Shown here one piece after another: positions 18,477-27,826 of a stretch of DNA of 64,000 nt (the stretch's first letter is position 1; each line of letters begins with the position of its first letter). Under the pieces are notes generated by a model. It saw only the letters and a program-made list of their open reading frames with translations, had not been told where the DNA came from and searched no databases. The stretch is from Stutzerimonas balearica DSM 6083 (GTDB lineage Bacteria > Pseudomonadota > Gammaproteobacteria > Pseudomonadales > Pseudomonadaceae), in the NCBI RefSeq assembly GCF_000818015.1, contig NZ_CP007511.1:2032001-2096000 (forward strand), given 5' to 3'. Position numbers and translations under genes: made by a program.

Positions 18477-18815
18477 TCAGCTCTGGGCCTTGCCGCGAGT
18501 GGCGCGTGGCTTCTTGATCTTTTCCGGTGCACCGGCCTGTGCGTCGGTGTCGCCTTTCGGTGCGGCTGCGGTGGCCTTGGTGCTGCGCGTTGCGCGCGGC
18601 TTGCTGGCGCTGGCGCCGGGCTCGGCCGGCTTGGCGGCGGCAGGTTTGCGCGTACGGCTGGTGGCGGGCTTGGCGACGGCACCGGCGGGCGTGCGCTCGG
18701 CCTCGACCAATTTGCGCGCCATTTCCCAGTGGCGCTCGTCCTGCCCGTGCGGGCAGCCCTCCGATTGCCAGATCTGGTAGGCGAACTCGCGGATGCGTTG
18801 CTCTTCTGAAGTCAT
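18477..18815 (-). CDS. DUF2934 protein with lysine/alanine/proline-rich tail
   Basis: A 112-residue protein. The N-terminal 40 residues (EEQRIREFAYQIWQSEGCP, ERHWEMARKLVEAE) match DUF2934, a short helical module. The rest is low-complexity and basic: TSRTRKPAAAKPAEP, SKPRATRSTKATAAAPKG and KKPRATRGKAQS, like a histone H1 / AT-hook tail. The start overlaps the treY stop by four bases (ATGA), so it is translated from the trehalose operon. Function unknown; the tail could bind nucleic acid or a polyanion. Confidence 0.85.
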   Translation of the reverse strand: MTSEEQRIREFAYQIWQSEGCPHGQDERHWEMARKLVEAERTPAGAVAKPATSRTRKPAAAKPAEPGASASKPRATRSTKATAAAPKGDTDAQAGAPEKIKKPRATRGKAQS

Positions 18816-21634
18816 TGTTTGGATTCTCCTGGTGAACTCACGTTGTGCAGTACCGCCACGGACAGACAGTCCAGCACTTGCGCCACGCTCAGGCTGGCTC
18901 GTTCCGATCTGACTGTCGTCGCGCAAAAAAGTCGCTCCCATTGATGACCGTCCAGCGCCTCGGGCAGCAGGACCTGCGTGTCCTCCCAGCGCTCGGCGGC
19001 AATCTGTGGCAGCTGCTCGGCCCCGATCAGTGCAGCGGCCAGGCGCGGCACGATCACGATCAGCCATTGCCCCTCATGCTCGCGGGCGAAGGCGAGGATG
19101 CGACCGGCCTGTGCGCCCCGGACTTCCAGGGGCAGGTAGCTCCCCTCGCTGAACAGCCGCGGCGCGCTGAGGCGCAGGCCCAGCGTCCGCCCGATCAGCC
19201 ATTGCTTGATGCGACCGTCGTGCCAGCTTTGCAGCAGCGCGTCGGCGGGCTCGTCGGGGGCGAACGCCGCACGCCGTGCAGCGAAGTCCACCGGCCGGCG
19301 GTTGTCCGGGTCGACCAGGCTGAAGTCCCAGTAGTCGGCGCCCTGGTAGAGGTCCGGAATGCCCGGGGTGGTCATGCGCAGCAGGGTTTGCGCCAGGCTG
19401 TTCAGCGCACCGGCCGGAGCCAGCTCCAATGCCGCCGCGGCGATCTCGTCGCGTACCGCGCGGCCTTGCTCGCTTTGCAGCAGCCACTGCACATAGTCAC
19501 GGCAGGCCGTCTCGTAGGCGCCGTTCGGCGCGGCCCAGGTGGTGCGCAGCTTGGCTTCGCGCAGGGCCTTTTCCTGCCATTGCAGGATGCGCTCGCAGTA
19601 CAGCTGCATGCCGGCCGCGTCATCGCTTCGCAGCGTCAGCGGCCAGGAGCCCAGCAGCGTCTGGTAGAGCATCATTTCATCGGCCGGCGACGGCGCGGCA
19701 CCCTCATCCAGCTGGCTGACCTGCTCGCTGGCCAGCTCACGCCAGCGCCGCAGCCTTTCGGCGAACCAAGGGGCGCGTTCGCTGAGCACGGCCATGCGGG
19801 CGCGGGTGTCTTCGCCACGCTTGTGGTCGTGGGTCGCGGTGGTCAGCAGGTTGCGTGGAAAGTGTTCGGCGCGCTGCAGGCATTCGGCGTGAAATTCCTC
19901 GGCCGATGCGCTGAAGCGCTGCGGGTCGAAGCCCACGTCGTTACGTGACAGCAACACCCCGGAGCGGTAGCAGGCGGTATCTTCCACGGCCTTGGCCGCC
20001 GCCGGCGAGGTGAGCTGCTGAAAGCGCGCGCAGGCGTAGCGGCGCAGGCGACGCAGCGGGCCCGGAGGCACGTTGCGCAGGTGCTCGCCGCCGAGCCAGC
20101 GTGCCAGGTGATCGAGCAACGGCCAGTCGGCCTCGTTGAGCGTGGTGCGCGCGCCGGCCAGCGCTTGCTGGAAGAACGGCTCGTCGGCGGGCCGGCGGCC
20201 GGGGGCGGCGATGTAGGTGCGATACACCGGGAAGTGCACGATCAGCTCGAGCAGCGCCCGGCGAATCGCGCCGAGGGTGATGTCACGCGTCATCACGTCG
20301 CCGCGGGCGATCGCCAGCAGCGTCTGCGCAACGGTTTCGAAATCGCCGGCCAGCGGGCCGGTCAGCACCAGCTGACGGGCCTGGCGGACCTCCTCCATGA
20401 AGTCGGCCGGGCGGCCGCTGGTCTCGCTCCACAGGGCACAGAGCGGCTCGCGCCCCGCCGGGTCGTGCTGCAGCAGCGACACCTGGTTCATGAACTCGTA
20501 GCCGGTGGTGCCATCCACGCCCCAGTCATCGTGCAGGCGCTCCCCCGCGGCGAGGATCTTTTCCACGTAGATGGGCAAATGGACGCCTTGTTCGGTCGGC
20601 GCGGCGCTGCTCTGCCGGGCCGCGCTCAGGCGATCGACGCGACGACGCAGGCGCCGGCAGTAGCCGCGCGGGTTGGCCAGGCCATCGATGTGGTCGATGC
20701 GCAGACCGTCGACCAGGCCATCGCCGATGAGCTGGAAGATCTTTTCATGGGTCTGTTCGAACACCACGGGTCGCTCGACCCGCAGGCCGCCGAGCTCGTT
20801 GATATCGAAGAAGCGTCGCCAGTTGATGTCGTCGGCCGCGGTGCGCCAGCTGGCCAGGCGATAGTGCTGGCGTTCGAGCAGGGCATGCAGGCGCCTGAAG
20901 CCTTCTGCCGTGGTGCCGTCGTAATGCTGCAGCGCGGCTTCCAGCTGGCGGCGGGCCTCGCCGTCCTCGAGCAGCTGGGCAAGTTCGCTGCGCAGCTGCC
21001 GGGCGGTGACATAAGGGGCCGGCTCGGTTTTCAGGGCGTCGAAGTGACCGCCGAGGGTCCGCAGCGCCGGGTGCTCGGTCAGGCGCAAGACCTCGCCGTA
21101 GCTCGGCGGGGTGATCGGGAACCGATGATCGTAATGCTTGGCATAAAGCGCGCCGTTTTCCACGTCCAGCTGCAGGGTGACGGTGCCCTGCTGCAGCGCC
21201 TCGCCATAATCGCTACCGAGAAACGGCACCAATAGCTGGCCCTCGAGCAACGGGTCCGGCGAGTTCCACTCGATGTCGAAGAATTGCGCGTAGGGGCTGC
21301 GGCGGCCCCATTCGAGGACGTCGAGCCACCAGGGGTTGCCGTCGCCACCGACTGCCATGTGGTTGGAAACGATATCCAGGATCAGCCCCATGCCGTTCTC
21401 GCGCAGCTTTGCCACCAGACGCTGCAGGGCCTGCTCGCCGCCAAGCTCGGGATTGATGCGGGTCGGGTCGATGACGTCGTAGCCGTGCATCGAGCCCGGG
21501 CGCGCGGTCAGCAACGGCGATGCGTACAGGTGGGAGATGCCCAGCGCGGCGAAGTAATCGACCAGCTCGGCCGCGTCGTCGAGGGTGAAATCGCGGTGAA
21601 ACTGCAACCGCAGGGTGGCGCTCAGTTCTTTCAT
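18812..21634 (-). CDS. treY: Malto-oligosyltrehalose synthase
   Basis: A 940-residue GH13 enzyme that converts the reducing-end alpha-1,4 bond of maltodextrin to the alpha,alpha-1,1 bond of trehalose. The signatures include LYASPLLTARPGSMHGYDV near the N-terminus, GLILDIVSNHMA, VDGLRIDHIDGLANP (nucleophile Asp), IYVEKIL (acid Glu) and TTATHDHKRGEDTRAR. Its ATG directly abuts the malQ TAG stop. It works with TreZ, which releases trehalose. Confidence 0.95.
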   Translation of the reverse strand: MKELSATLRLQFHRDFTLDDAAELVDYFAALGISHLYASPLLTARPGSMHGYDVIDPTRINPELGGEQALQRLVAKLRENGMGLILDIVSNHMAVGGDGNPWWLDVLEWGRRSPYAQFFDIEWNSPDPLLEGQLLVPFLGSDYGEALQQGTVTLQLDVENGALYAKHYDHRFPITPPSYGEVLRLTEHPALRTLGGHFDALKTEPAPYVTARQLRSELAQLLEDGEARRQLEAALQHYDGTTAEGFRRLHALLERQHYRLASWRTAADDINWRRFFDINELGGLRVERPVVFEQTHEKIFQLIGDGLVDGLRIDHIDGLANPRGYCRRLRRRVDRLSAARQSSAAPTEQGVHLPIYVEKILAAGERLHDDWGVDGTTGYEFMNQVSLLQHDPAGREPLCALWSETSGRPADFMEEVRQARQLVLTGPLAGDFETVAQTLLAIARGDVMTRDITLGAIRRALLELIVHFPVYRTYIAAPGRRPADEPFFQQALAGARTTLNEADWPLLDHLARWLGGEHLRNVPPGPLRRLRRYACARFQQLTSPAAAKAVEDTACYRSGVLLSRNDVGFDPQRFSASAEEFHAECLQRAEHFPRNLLTTATHDHKRGEDTRARMAVLSERAPWFAERLRRWRELASEQVSQLDEGAAPSPADEMMLYQTLLGSWPLTLRSDDAAGMQLYCERILQWQEKALREAKLRTTWAAPNGAYETACRDYVQWLLQSEQGRAVRDEIAAAALELAPAGALNSLAQTLLRMTTPGIPDLYQGADYWDFSLVDPDNRRPVDFAARRAAFAPDEPADALLQSWHDGRIKQWLIGRTLGLRLSAPRLFSEGSYLPLEVRGAQAGRILAFAREHEGQWLIVIVPRLAAALIGAEQLPQIAAERWEDTQVLLPEALDGHQWERLFCATTVRSERASLSVAQVLDCLSVAVLHNVSSPGESKQ

Positions 21635-23707
21635 CTAGGCATGACTCCCACGGGACTGCTGGCGGGCCTGGCGCAGGCATTCGAGACGGTGGTTGCTGGC
21701 CTCGGCATCGAGCAGCGTGGCGCTGTCGCCGGGGTAGCGGCGCCGCCAGTTGGGATGCTTCTCGACCACGCCGGGCATGTTGGTCTGCTCGGCCAGGCCA
21801 AGCGCGTCCTCGACCGGCACCAACACCAGCGGCGCCGGGGTGTGGCCGAGAAAGCAGACCGCGGCATCGACCGCCTGGTCGGGGCTGAGCAGCTCCTCAC
21901 CGGGCCGGCCGGCGTCCTCGCGCAGCGTCCGGTTGAGGTTGGCGCGTTCCTGCTCGCGCTCGCGCAGCTGCGCCTCGCGCGCACTCTCGTCAAACTGCCC
22001 GACACGGATCCGCCAGTCGATATCGTGCGCCTGCCACCAGCCATGCATGGTGGGCATGTCGTGCGTGGTGGTGGTCGCCAGCGCCTGGCTCGACCAGTGC
22101 GCCGCCGGGAAGAAGCGCAACTGGTGGTCGCGCTCGAACAGCAGTACGCGCATGCCGAGGATGTTGCGTGCGGCGAGCGTGTCGCGCAGGCCATCGGGAA
22201 TGGTGCCGAGGTCCTCGCCAAGGATCACCGCCTGGTGCCGCCAGGCCTCGAGGCTGAGCAGGCGCAGCATGTCTTCGAACGGATAGTTGAGGTAGGCGCC
22301 GTGCCGCGGGTCGGCACCGGCCGGCATGACCCAGAGGCGCTTGAGGCCCATCACATGATCGATGCGCATGCCGCCGGCGTGCGCCAGGTTGGCCCGCAGC
22401 ATTTCGATGAAGGCGCGGTAGCCGGTGCGCTTGAGCCCGGTCGGCGAAAAGGCCGCGAGCCCCCAATTCTGCCCGGCGCGGTTGAGCACGTCGGGTGGAG
22501 CGCCGATGCTCAGCGTGTCGAGGACTTCGTCCTGGCGGCTCCAGGCCTGGCTGCCGCTGCCATCGGCGCCGACGGCCAGGTCGCTGATCAGGCCGATACG
22601 CATGCCGGCGCCGGTCGCGGCGACCTGGGCGCGCTCCAGGCCACGTGCCATCAGCCACTGGGCGAAGGCGTGGAAGCGCACCTCGTCGGCATGCTGCTCG
22701 GCGAACTGCTGCACTTCAACACTGCGGGGGTTGCGGTAGGCCTCGGGCCAGCGGCGCCAGTGCTGCGGATGGCCGTCGGCGTCGGTCATCGCGGTATGCA
22801 GCGCCTCGAACCGGCAGTGATCCTCGAGAGCCTCGCCACCGGCGGCGCGAAAACTGTCGAAGTCGGCCTCCAGCGCGTTGCCGCCGGTTCGGAAGTCCTC
22901 GTAGAGGGTGCGCAGCAGACATTGCCTCGCCCGGCCGACGCCCGGCCAGTCGACCAGTTCGAGTTCCTCCAGGCGCAGCAGCTCGGCCTCCAGGCCGCAC
23001 CGCTCGATCGCCTGGCGCAGCGCGCGCTCACCGAGAATGCTGCCCGGCGCGCTGTGCAGCACGTTGAAGAACAGCCGGCTGGACGGCGAGTAGGGGCTGT
23101 AATGGTCGACATGCTCGCTGAACATCGCGTGTACCGGGCTGATGCCCAGCGCATCGGCGCCATGCGCGGCGGCGTTGCGCGCCAGCGCCTCCAGCGCCTG
23201 GGTGTCGCCCAAGCCGCCGTCACCCGGGCGGCGCAGGCTGTAGAGCTGCACGGTGACGCCCCAGCACGGGCCGCCCGCACGTTCGGTCACGCTCGGGCAG
23301 GCCGGCGGTGCGATGGCCAGCGTCAGGCTGGCCTCGCCAGCCAGCAGCCGGTGGTAGCCGGGCTCGGCAATGCCCGGCAGGCGCGCGTGTTCGTCAAGCG
23401 TGCCGGTCAGTGTCTGGCCATCCTCCAGCTCCAGCCGATAGGGCGTGCCGGCAGTGAACCAGGCGCCCAGCTCGAGTGGCCGATGCTGGTCGCCGGTCAG
23501 CAGGGCCGGAATGGTCTGGCGCGCCTGCTCGTCGAGCGTGCGCAGGCTCGCTTCGATCTGCTCGTCGCCTTCGGCCGGCAGGCCAAGGCCGGCCAGCACG
23601 GCGCGCAGGATCTCGGGGGCGACGCGCTGGTGATGGCCGTCGGCGTCGATCCAGTCGATCGACAGCCCGGCCGCTTCGGCCAGGTGGTGAAGGGAATGCT
23701 CGCTCAT
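21635..23707 (-). CDS. malQ: 4-alpha-glucanotransferase (amylomaltase)
   Basis: A 690-residue GH77 enzyme that transfers glucan chains between maltodextrins, lengthening short products so TreY and TreZ can use them. Hallmarks: SLRRPGDGGLGDTQALEAL, GGMRIDHVMGLKRLWVMPAG (nucleophile), AVILGEDLGTIPDGLRD (acid/base) and TTTHDMPTMHGWWQAHDID. I chose the ATG at 23707, which overlaps the treZ stop (ATGA); a longer frame exists but runs inside treZ. Confidence 0.95.
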   Translation of the reverse strand: MSEHSLHHLAEAAGLSIDWIDADGHHQRVAPEILRAVLAGLGLPAEGDEQIEASLRTLDEQARQTIPALLTGDQHRPLELGAWFTAGTPYRLELEDGQTLTGTLDEHARLPGIAEPGYHRLLAGEASLTLAIAPPACPSVTERAGGPCWGVTVQLYSLRRPGDGGLGDTQALEALARNAAAHGADALGISPVHAMFSEHVDHYSPYSPSSRLFFNVLHSAPGSILGERALRQAIERCGLEAELLRLEELELVDWPGVGRARQCLLRTLYEDFRTGGNALEADFDSFRAAGGEALEDHCRFEALHTAMTDADGHPQHWRRWPEAYRNPRSVEVQQFAEQHADEVRFHAFAQWLMARGLERAQVAATGAGMRIGLISDLAVGADGSGSQAWSRQDEVLDTLSIGAPPDVLNRAGQNWGLAAFSPTGLKRTGYRAFIEMLRANLAHAGGMRIDHVMGLKRLWVMPAGADPRHGAYLNYPFEDMLRLLSLEAWRHQAVILGEDLGTIPDGLRDTLAARNILGMRVLLFERDHQLRFFPAAHWSSQALATTTTHDMPTMHGWWQAHDIDWRIRVGQFDESAREAQLREREQERANLNRTLREDAGRPGEELLSPDQAVDAAVCFLGHTPAPLVLVPVEDALGLAEQTNMPGVVEKHPNWRRRYPGDSATLLDAEASNHRLECLRQARQQSRGSHA

Positions 23708-25470
23708 TGCGCGCCCTCCAGGTGAACCAGGGTGGAGTGGGGCGGCAAGCGCTCGCCGGCAGCCTCCCCGGTACTGGCGAACAGTAGCTGCGCGGCTTCG
23801 CCGGGCGGTTCGAGCGTGACCGCGTCGCGCCCCAGGTTGACGGCGATGCGCAGCCGGCTGCCGTCGCCCAGCTGCCAGCGCGCCAGCACGGCGCCGTCGC
23901 CAAGTACTTGCGCGCCGGCAAAGGCGGACCCTGGCAGCCGCGGCACGATTTCGCGGTGGCGGATTTGCAGCAGCTGCGCGTACAGCGCCAGCCATTCGCG
24001 GTGCCCCGGTTCCTGACGTGCGCCGAAATCCGGCCGCGAGGCTTCAAAGGTGGCCACGTCGTTGGGGTCGGGGATGCGTGCGCGGGTCGCTTCGTCAGCG
24101 AACTCGGCGAACTCGGCGAATTCGCCGCGGCGACCTTCGCGCACGGCATCGGCCAGTTCGCCGTGATGGCTGGTAAAGAACAGGAACGGCTGGCGCGCGC
24201 CCCATTCCTCGCCCATGAACAGCAGCGGAATCATCGGCGAGAGCAGCAGCACCGCGGTCGCCGCGCGCAGGGCATCGGGCTCGGCCAGGCTCACCAGGCG
24301 TTCGCCGAACGCGCGGTTGCCGGTCTGGTCGTGGTTCTGCAGGAACAGGACGAACGCGGTCGGGCAGAGATGCGCGCTGGGCTCGCCGCGTGACTCGCCG
24401 CGCCGGTTGTTCTGCCCCTGGTAGATGAAGCCTTCGCCGAGGCAGCGTGCCAGCTTGGCGGTCGGCTCGCTGGCGTACTCGGCGTAATAGCCCTGACGCT
24501 CGCCGGTCAGCAGCACGTGCATCACGTTGTGGCCGTCATCGTTCCACTGCGCGTCGTAGCCCTGGCCGAGCAGGCTGGCGCGGTTGTCTTCGTTCTCCAG
24601 CACCAGGTGCACATGGCGGCCGGGCGCCGTCTCGCGGCGGACCCGTTCGGCCAGTTCGAGCAGGAAGCTGCGATCCGGAATCGCATGGACGGCGTCCAGG
24701 CGCAGCCCATCGAAGCGGTAGTCGTTGAGCCACATCAGCGCGTTGTCGATGAAGAAATCGCGCACCTCGGGGCGGCGAAAGTCGATGGCATCGCCCCACG
24801 GCGTCTGCTGGTCGTGGCGGAAGAAGTGCTTGGCGTAGCGGCCGAGGTAATTGCCGTCCGGGCCGAAGTGGTTGTAGACCACGTCGAGGAACACCATCAG
24901 CCCCAGCCCATGCGCGGTGTCGATCAGGTGCTTGAGTTCGGCCGGCGTGCCGTAGGACGCCTCCGGCGCATAGGGCAGAACGCCGTCGTAGCCCCAGTTG
25001 CGATCGCCCGGAAATTCGGCCAGTGGCATCAGCTCGATGGCCGTCACCCCGAGCGCCGCCAGGTCGGCGAGTTGCCGCTCGACCCCGGCATAGCCGCCGA
25101 GCGTGCCCACGTGCAGTTCGTAGAGCACCGTCTCGTGCCAGGGCCGCCCCTGCCAGTCGTTGTGTTTCCACAGGTGGTCTTTGTTGGCGACGACGAGGCT
25201 CGGGTCGTGCACGTCGCCGGCCTGGGCCCGCGAGGCCGGGTCGGGAACATGCAGCTCCTCGTCGATCCAGAAGCGGTATAGCGTGCCGGCACCGTAGGGT
25301 GCTTCGAGGCAGTACCAGCCGTCATCTTCGACCTGCATCGGCAGTGTCTCGCCGCCTGCGATGGCCAGGTGGACGCTGTTGGCGTCCGGAGCCCAGAGTC
25401 TGAAAAGAGTCCTGTTGGCATCGATCGGCAGCGCTCCATGTCGCCGGGTATGAGCACGCTGGTTCGGCAT
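23704..25470 (-). CDS. treZ: Malto-oligosyltrehalose trehalohydrolase
   Basis: A 588-residue GH13 enzyme that cuts trehalose from maltooligosyltrehalose made by TreY. It has a CBM48-like N-terminal domain (FRLWAPDANSVHLAI), YELHVGTLGGYAG, VFLDVVYNHFGPDGNYLG, FDGLRLDAVHAI with the nucleophile Asp, and VLENEDNRASL with the acid Glu. It starts 8 bp downstream of the glgA stop, so it is co-transcribed. Confidence 0.95.
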   Translation of the reverse strand: MPNQRAHTRRHGALPIDANRTLFRLWAPDANSVHLAIAGGETLPMQVEDDGWYCLEAPYGAGTLYRFWIDEELHVPDPASRAQAGDVHDPSLVVANKDHLWKHNDWQGRPWHETVLYELHVGTLGGYAGVERQLADLAALGVTAIELMPLAEFPGDRNWGYDGVLPYAPEASYGTPAELKHLIDTAHGLGLMVFLDVVYNHFGPDGNYLGRYAKHFFRHDQQTPWGDAIDFRRPEVRDFFIDNALMWLNDYRFDGLRLDAVHAIPDRSFLLELAERVRRETAPGRHVHLVLENEDNRASLLGQGYDAQWNDDGHNVMHVLLTGERQGYYAEYASEPTAKLARCLGEGFIYQGQNNRRGESRGEPSAHLCPTAFVLFLQNHDQTGNRAFGERLVSLAEPDALRAATAVLLLSPMIPLLFMGEEWGARQPFLFFTSHHGELADAVREGRRGEFAEFAEFADEATRARIPDPNDVATFEASRPDFGARQEPGHREWLALYAQLLQIRHREIVPRLPGSAFAGAQVLGDGAVLARWQLGDGSRLRIAVNLGRDAVTLEPPGEAAQLLFASTGEAAGERLPPHSTLVHLEGAQ

Positions 25471-25478
25471 TGATGACC

Positions 25479-27029
25479 TCAGGCAGGGTGTAGGAGAACC
25501 TCGCGCGACTCGGCCAGCAGCTGCTGGTAAAGCCGGTCATAGGGTTCGATCGCGTGACGCCAGAAAAATCCTGCGTTCATCGCGCGACAACGCATGGCAC
25601 TGAGCAGGTCCTGCCGGCGATGGACGTCCAGCGCGCGCTCGACCGCCTGCCGATAGCTGTCGACGCTGGGCTGATCGAAGAGAAAGCCACTGATGCCATC
25701 GTCGATCGAGTCGGCCAGGCCGCCCGTGCGTCGCGCGATCGGCAGCGATGCGTAGCGCTGGGCGTACATCTGGCTCAGCCCGCAGGGCTCGTAGCGCGAG
25801 GGCATGAGGAGGAAGTCGCTGCCGGCGAACAGGCGTCGTGCCTCGGTTTCGTCGAAGCCGATACGGGCGGCCACGCGACCGGGGTAGCGGGCGGCAAGCG
25901 CACGAATCTCCTGCTCGATGCCGTGGTCGCCCTGGCCGAGCACAGCGATCTGGCCGCCGCCTTCGACGATGGTCTGCGCCACGCCCAGGGTCAGGTCGAT
26001 GCCCTTCTGCTGAACCAGGCGCGAAACCACGGCGAACAGCGGGCTGTCGTCCTGGTCGAGCCCGAACAGGTGGCGCACGTAGGCCGCATTGGCCTGCTTG
26101 CCGTCCCAGTCGCGCGCGCCGAAGCGCTCGACCAGCTGCGGGTCGCGCTGTGGCTCCCAGCTTTCGTCGATGCCGTTGAGCAGGCCGCTGAGCAGCCCCT
26201 GGCGCGCTTTCATGCGCAGGAAGCCGTCCATGCCGCAGCCGAACTCGGGCGTGGTGATTTCCTCGGCGTAGGTCGGGCTAACCGTGGTCACGCGCTGGGC
26301 GTAGGCGATGCCGGCCTTGAGCAGCGAAAGCTTGCCGTAGAACTCCATGCGATCGAGGCCGCAGGCTTCGTGGGGAATGCCCAGCTCGCGGCGCAGCCCC
26401 ATGTCGATGTTGCCCTGGTAGGCGAGGTTGTGAATGGTGAACACGCTCGGCGTGCGCAAGCCGCGCCAGTGCATGTAGGCCGGGGCCAGCCCGGCTGGCC
26501 AGTCATGGGCATGCACCAGGTCGGGCACCCAGCGGATCGAGGCATTACCCGCGGCCAGCTCCGCGGCGGCCAGGCCCAGGCGGGCGAAGCGCAGCGGGTT
26601 GTCCGGCCAGTCGTCGCCCTCCGGCGAGCCGTAGGGCGAACCGTCGCGGTCGTAGAGTTCGGGGCAGAGCAGGACATAGATGATCAGCCCATCGGGCATG
26701 TCCATGCGCCCGAGCTGGCAGCCGGGAATGCCGGCATGCGGAGCCAGGCTGCCCACGGTCAGAATCGGATGGCCCGACTCGATCACCTTGCGATAACCCG
26801 GAATCAGTACGCGCACGTCGTGCCTGGCACAGAGCGCGCGGGGCAGGGCGGCGGATACGTCTGCCAGCCCGCCCGTCTTGATCAGGTCGGTCAATTCCGA
26901 GGTGACGAAAAGAATCTGCTTCTTGCTGTCCTGGGAGCTTCCGAGCCGCAGGGCCGGCCGGCTGACGCCTGGCTGCACTGGATGACTCAGGTTCTGGCGG
27001 ACCGGCCCGGCGTTCACAGCGATACTCAT
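25479..27029 (-). CDS. glgA: Glycogen synthase (ADP-glucose type)
   Basis: A 516-residue GT5 enzyme that builds alpha-1,4 glucan from ADP-glucose. It has the ADP-glucose-binding KTGGLADV motif after an N-terminal extension of about 38 residues (SIAVNAGPVRQNLSHPVQP), and in the C-terminal half MPSRYEPCGLSQMYAQRYA and RRTGGLADSIDDG. I chose the ATG at 27029 over the adjacent GTG at 27032 because a GGGGAG site is six bases upstream of the ATG. It is the first gene of the trehalose operon, behind an AlgU-like promoter. The ADP-glucose source gene glgC is not in the window. Confidence 0.95.
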   Translation of the reverse strand: MSIAVNAGPVRQNLSHPVQPGVSRPALRLGSSQDSKKQILFVTSELTDLIKTGGLADVSAALPRALCARHDVRVLIPGYRKVIESGHPILTVGSLAPHAGIPGCQLGRMDMPDGLIIYVLLCPELYDRDGSPYGSPEGDDWPDNPLRFARLGLAAAELAAGNASIRWVPDLVHAHDWPAGLAPAYMHWRGLRTPSVFTIHNLAYQGNIDMGLRRELGIPHEACGLDRMEFYGKLSLLKAGIAYAQRVTTVSPTYAEEITTPEFGCGMDGFLRMKARQGLLSGLLNGIDESWEPQRDPQLVERFGARDWDGKQANAAYVRHLFGLDQDDSPLFAVVSRLVQQKGIDLTLGVAQTIVEGGGQIAVLGQGDHGIEQEIRALAARYPGRVAARIGFDETEARRLFAGSDFLLMPSRYEPCGLSQMYAQRYASLPIARRTGGLADSIDDGISGFLFDQPSVDSYRQAVERALDVHRRQDLLSAMRCRAMNAGFFWRHAIEPYDRLYQQLLAESREVLLHPA

Positions 27030-27194
27030 CACGATCTCCCCAACGCGTCGGAATAGGCGTTCCGAGCGAGCATATTTTTCCCGTGCGACCGTCTGGTGAC
27101 GGCGCGACCATGAACACGCAGGAAATGGATTGTTATCGCGCCCACAGGCAGAACGCCTGGGGACAGCTGGGCTTCTCCGGCCCCGCTAGAAGAA

Positions 27195-27221
27195 CCAGAC
27201 CGGGCGGCCCGGCATAAGTTC
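27195..27221 (-). promoter_or_regulatory. AlgU (sigma-22/RpoE-like) promoter for the glgA-treZ-malQ-treY-glgX operon
   Basis: On the minus strand GAACTT is followed after exactly 16 bases by TCTGG; the AlgU consensus is GAACTT-N16/17-TCTGA. It lies about 165 bp upstream of the glgA ATG. In Pseudomonas AlgU drives osmotic-stress genes, fitting trehalose synthesis. Confidence 0.65.
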
Positions 27222-27248
27222 TGGCTCATTTGGAAAAGTAAAGGACAG

Positions 27249-27276
27249 GAACTCGCCAGGGACAAACCGATTCGAA
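27249..27276 (+). promoter_or_regulatory. AlgU-like promoter for the CinA-type gene
   Basis: GAACTC-N17-TCGAA on the plus strand, with the -10 about 38 bp before the ATG at 27315. It diverges from the glgA promoter 28 bp away. It is weaker than that one: the -35 ends in C and the -10 deviates from TCTGA. Confidence 0.4.
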
Positions 27277-27314
27277 ACCGCGTCGGATAACGATTTGGCA
27301 TAAAGGGCCGCACC

Positions 27315-27815
27315 ATGCAGAACATCGAAGACGTACTCCGGCTCCTGCAGCGCAGGGAGCTGACTCTCTCCACCGCCGAATCCTGTACCTGCGGCCTGAT
27401 GGCGTCGCTGCTCGGCGACCTGCCCGGGTGCGGGCAGGTGCTGGACAGCGGTTTCGTGGTGTATTCACCCAAAGCCAAGAACCGCCTGCTGGGCGTGAGC
27501 TTCGAAACGATCGAGCAGTTCGGCCTGACCAGCGAGGAAGTCGCGACGGAGATGGCCGTCGGGGCGCTCAACGCCAGCGGCGCCATGATCGCGGTGGCCA
27601 ACACCGGTGTCGCCGACGATGCCCAGGAGGACGAGGGCGGCACCCAGTGCTATGCCTGGGCGCTGATGCGCGGTGAACGTCAGGTGGTGGTCAGCGAGAC
27701 GGTGCGCTTCGACGGTGACCGGGTGGAGATTCGCAAGCAGGCCGCACGCCACGGCCTGATGCAGATTCCCGAGCGCCTCGCGCAGCTGGAGCGCAAGCTC
27801 GCCGGGCAGCCCTGA
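27315..27815 (+). CDS. CinA C-terminal-domain protein (nicotinamide-nucleotide amidohydrolase, PncC type)
   Basis: A 166-residue stand-alone CinA C-terminal domain. Family members such as PncC deamidate nicotinamide mononucleotide to recycle NAD breakdown products. The signatures are TLSTAESCTCGLMASLL near the N-terminus, SGFVVYSPKAKNRLLGV and AVANTGVADDAQEDEGGTQCYAW. In PncC the ESCTGG motif holds the catalytic Ser-Thr; here it reads AESCTCG, a conservative change of one Gly to Cys. It is divergent from glgA and convergent with the MscS gene (11 bp apart). Confidence 0.85.
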   Translation: MQNIEDVLRLLQRRELTLSTAESCTCGLMASLLGDLPGCGQVLDSGFVVYSPKAKNRLLGVSFETIEQFGLTSEEVATEMAVGALNASGAMIAVANTGVADDAQEDEGGTQCYAWALMRGERQVVVSETVRFDGDRVEIRKQAARHGLMQIPERLAQLERKLAGQP

Positions 27816-27826
27816 GGCGCAGTCGC

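Noticed and set aside
21284..23725. An 813-codon plus-strand frame opposite malQ and treY
   Set aside because: Antisense shadow; composition follows the codon bias of the minus-strand genes.
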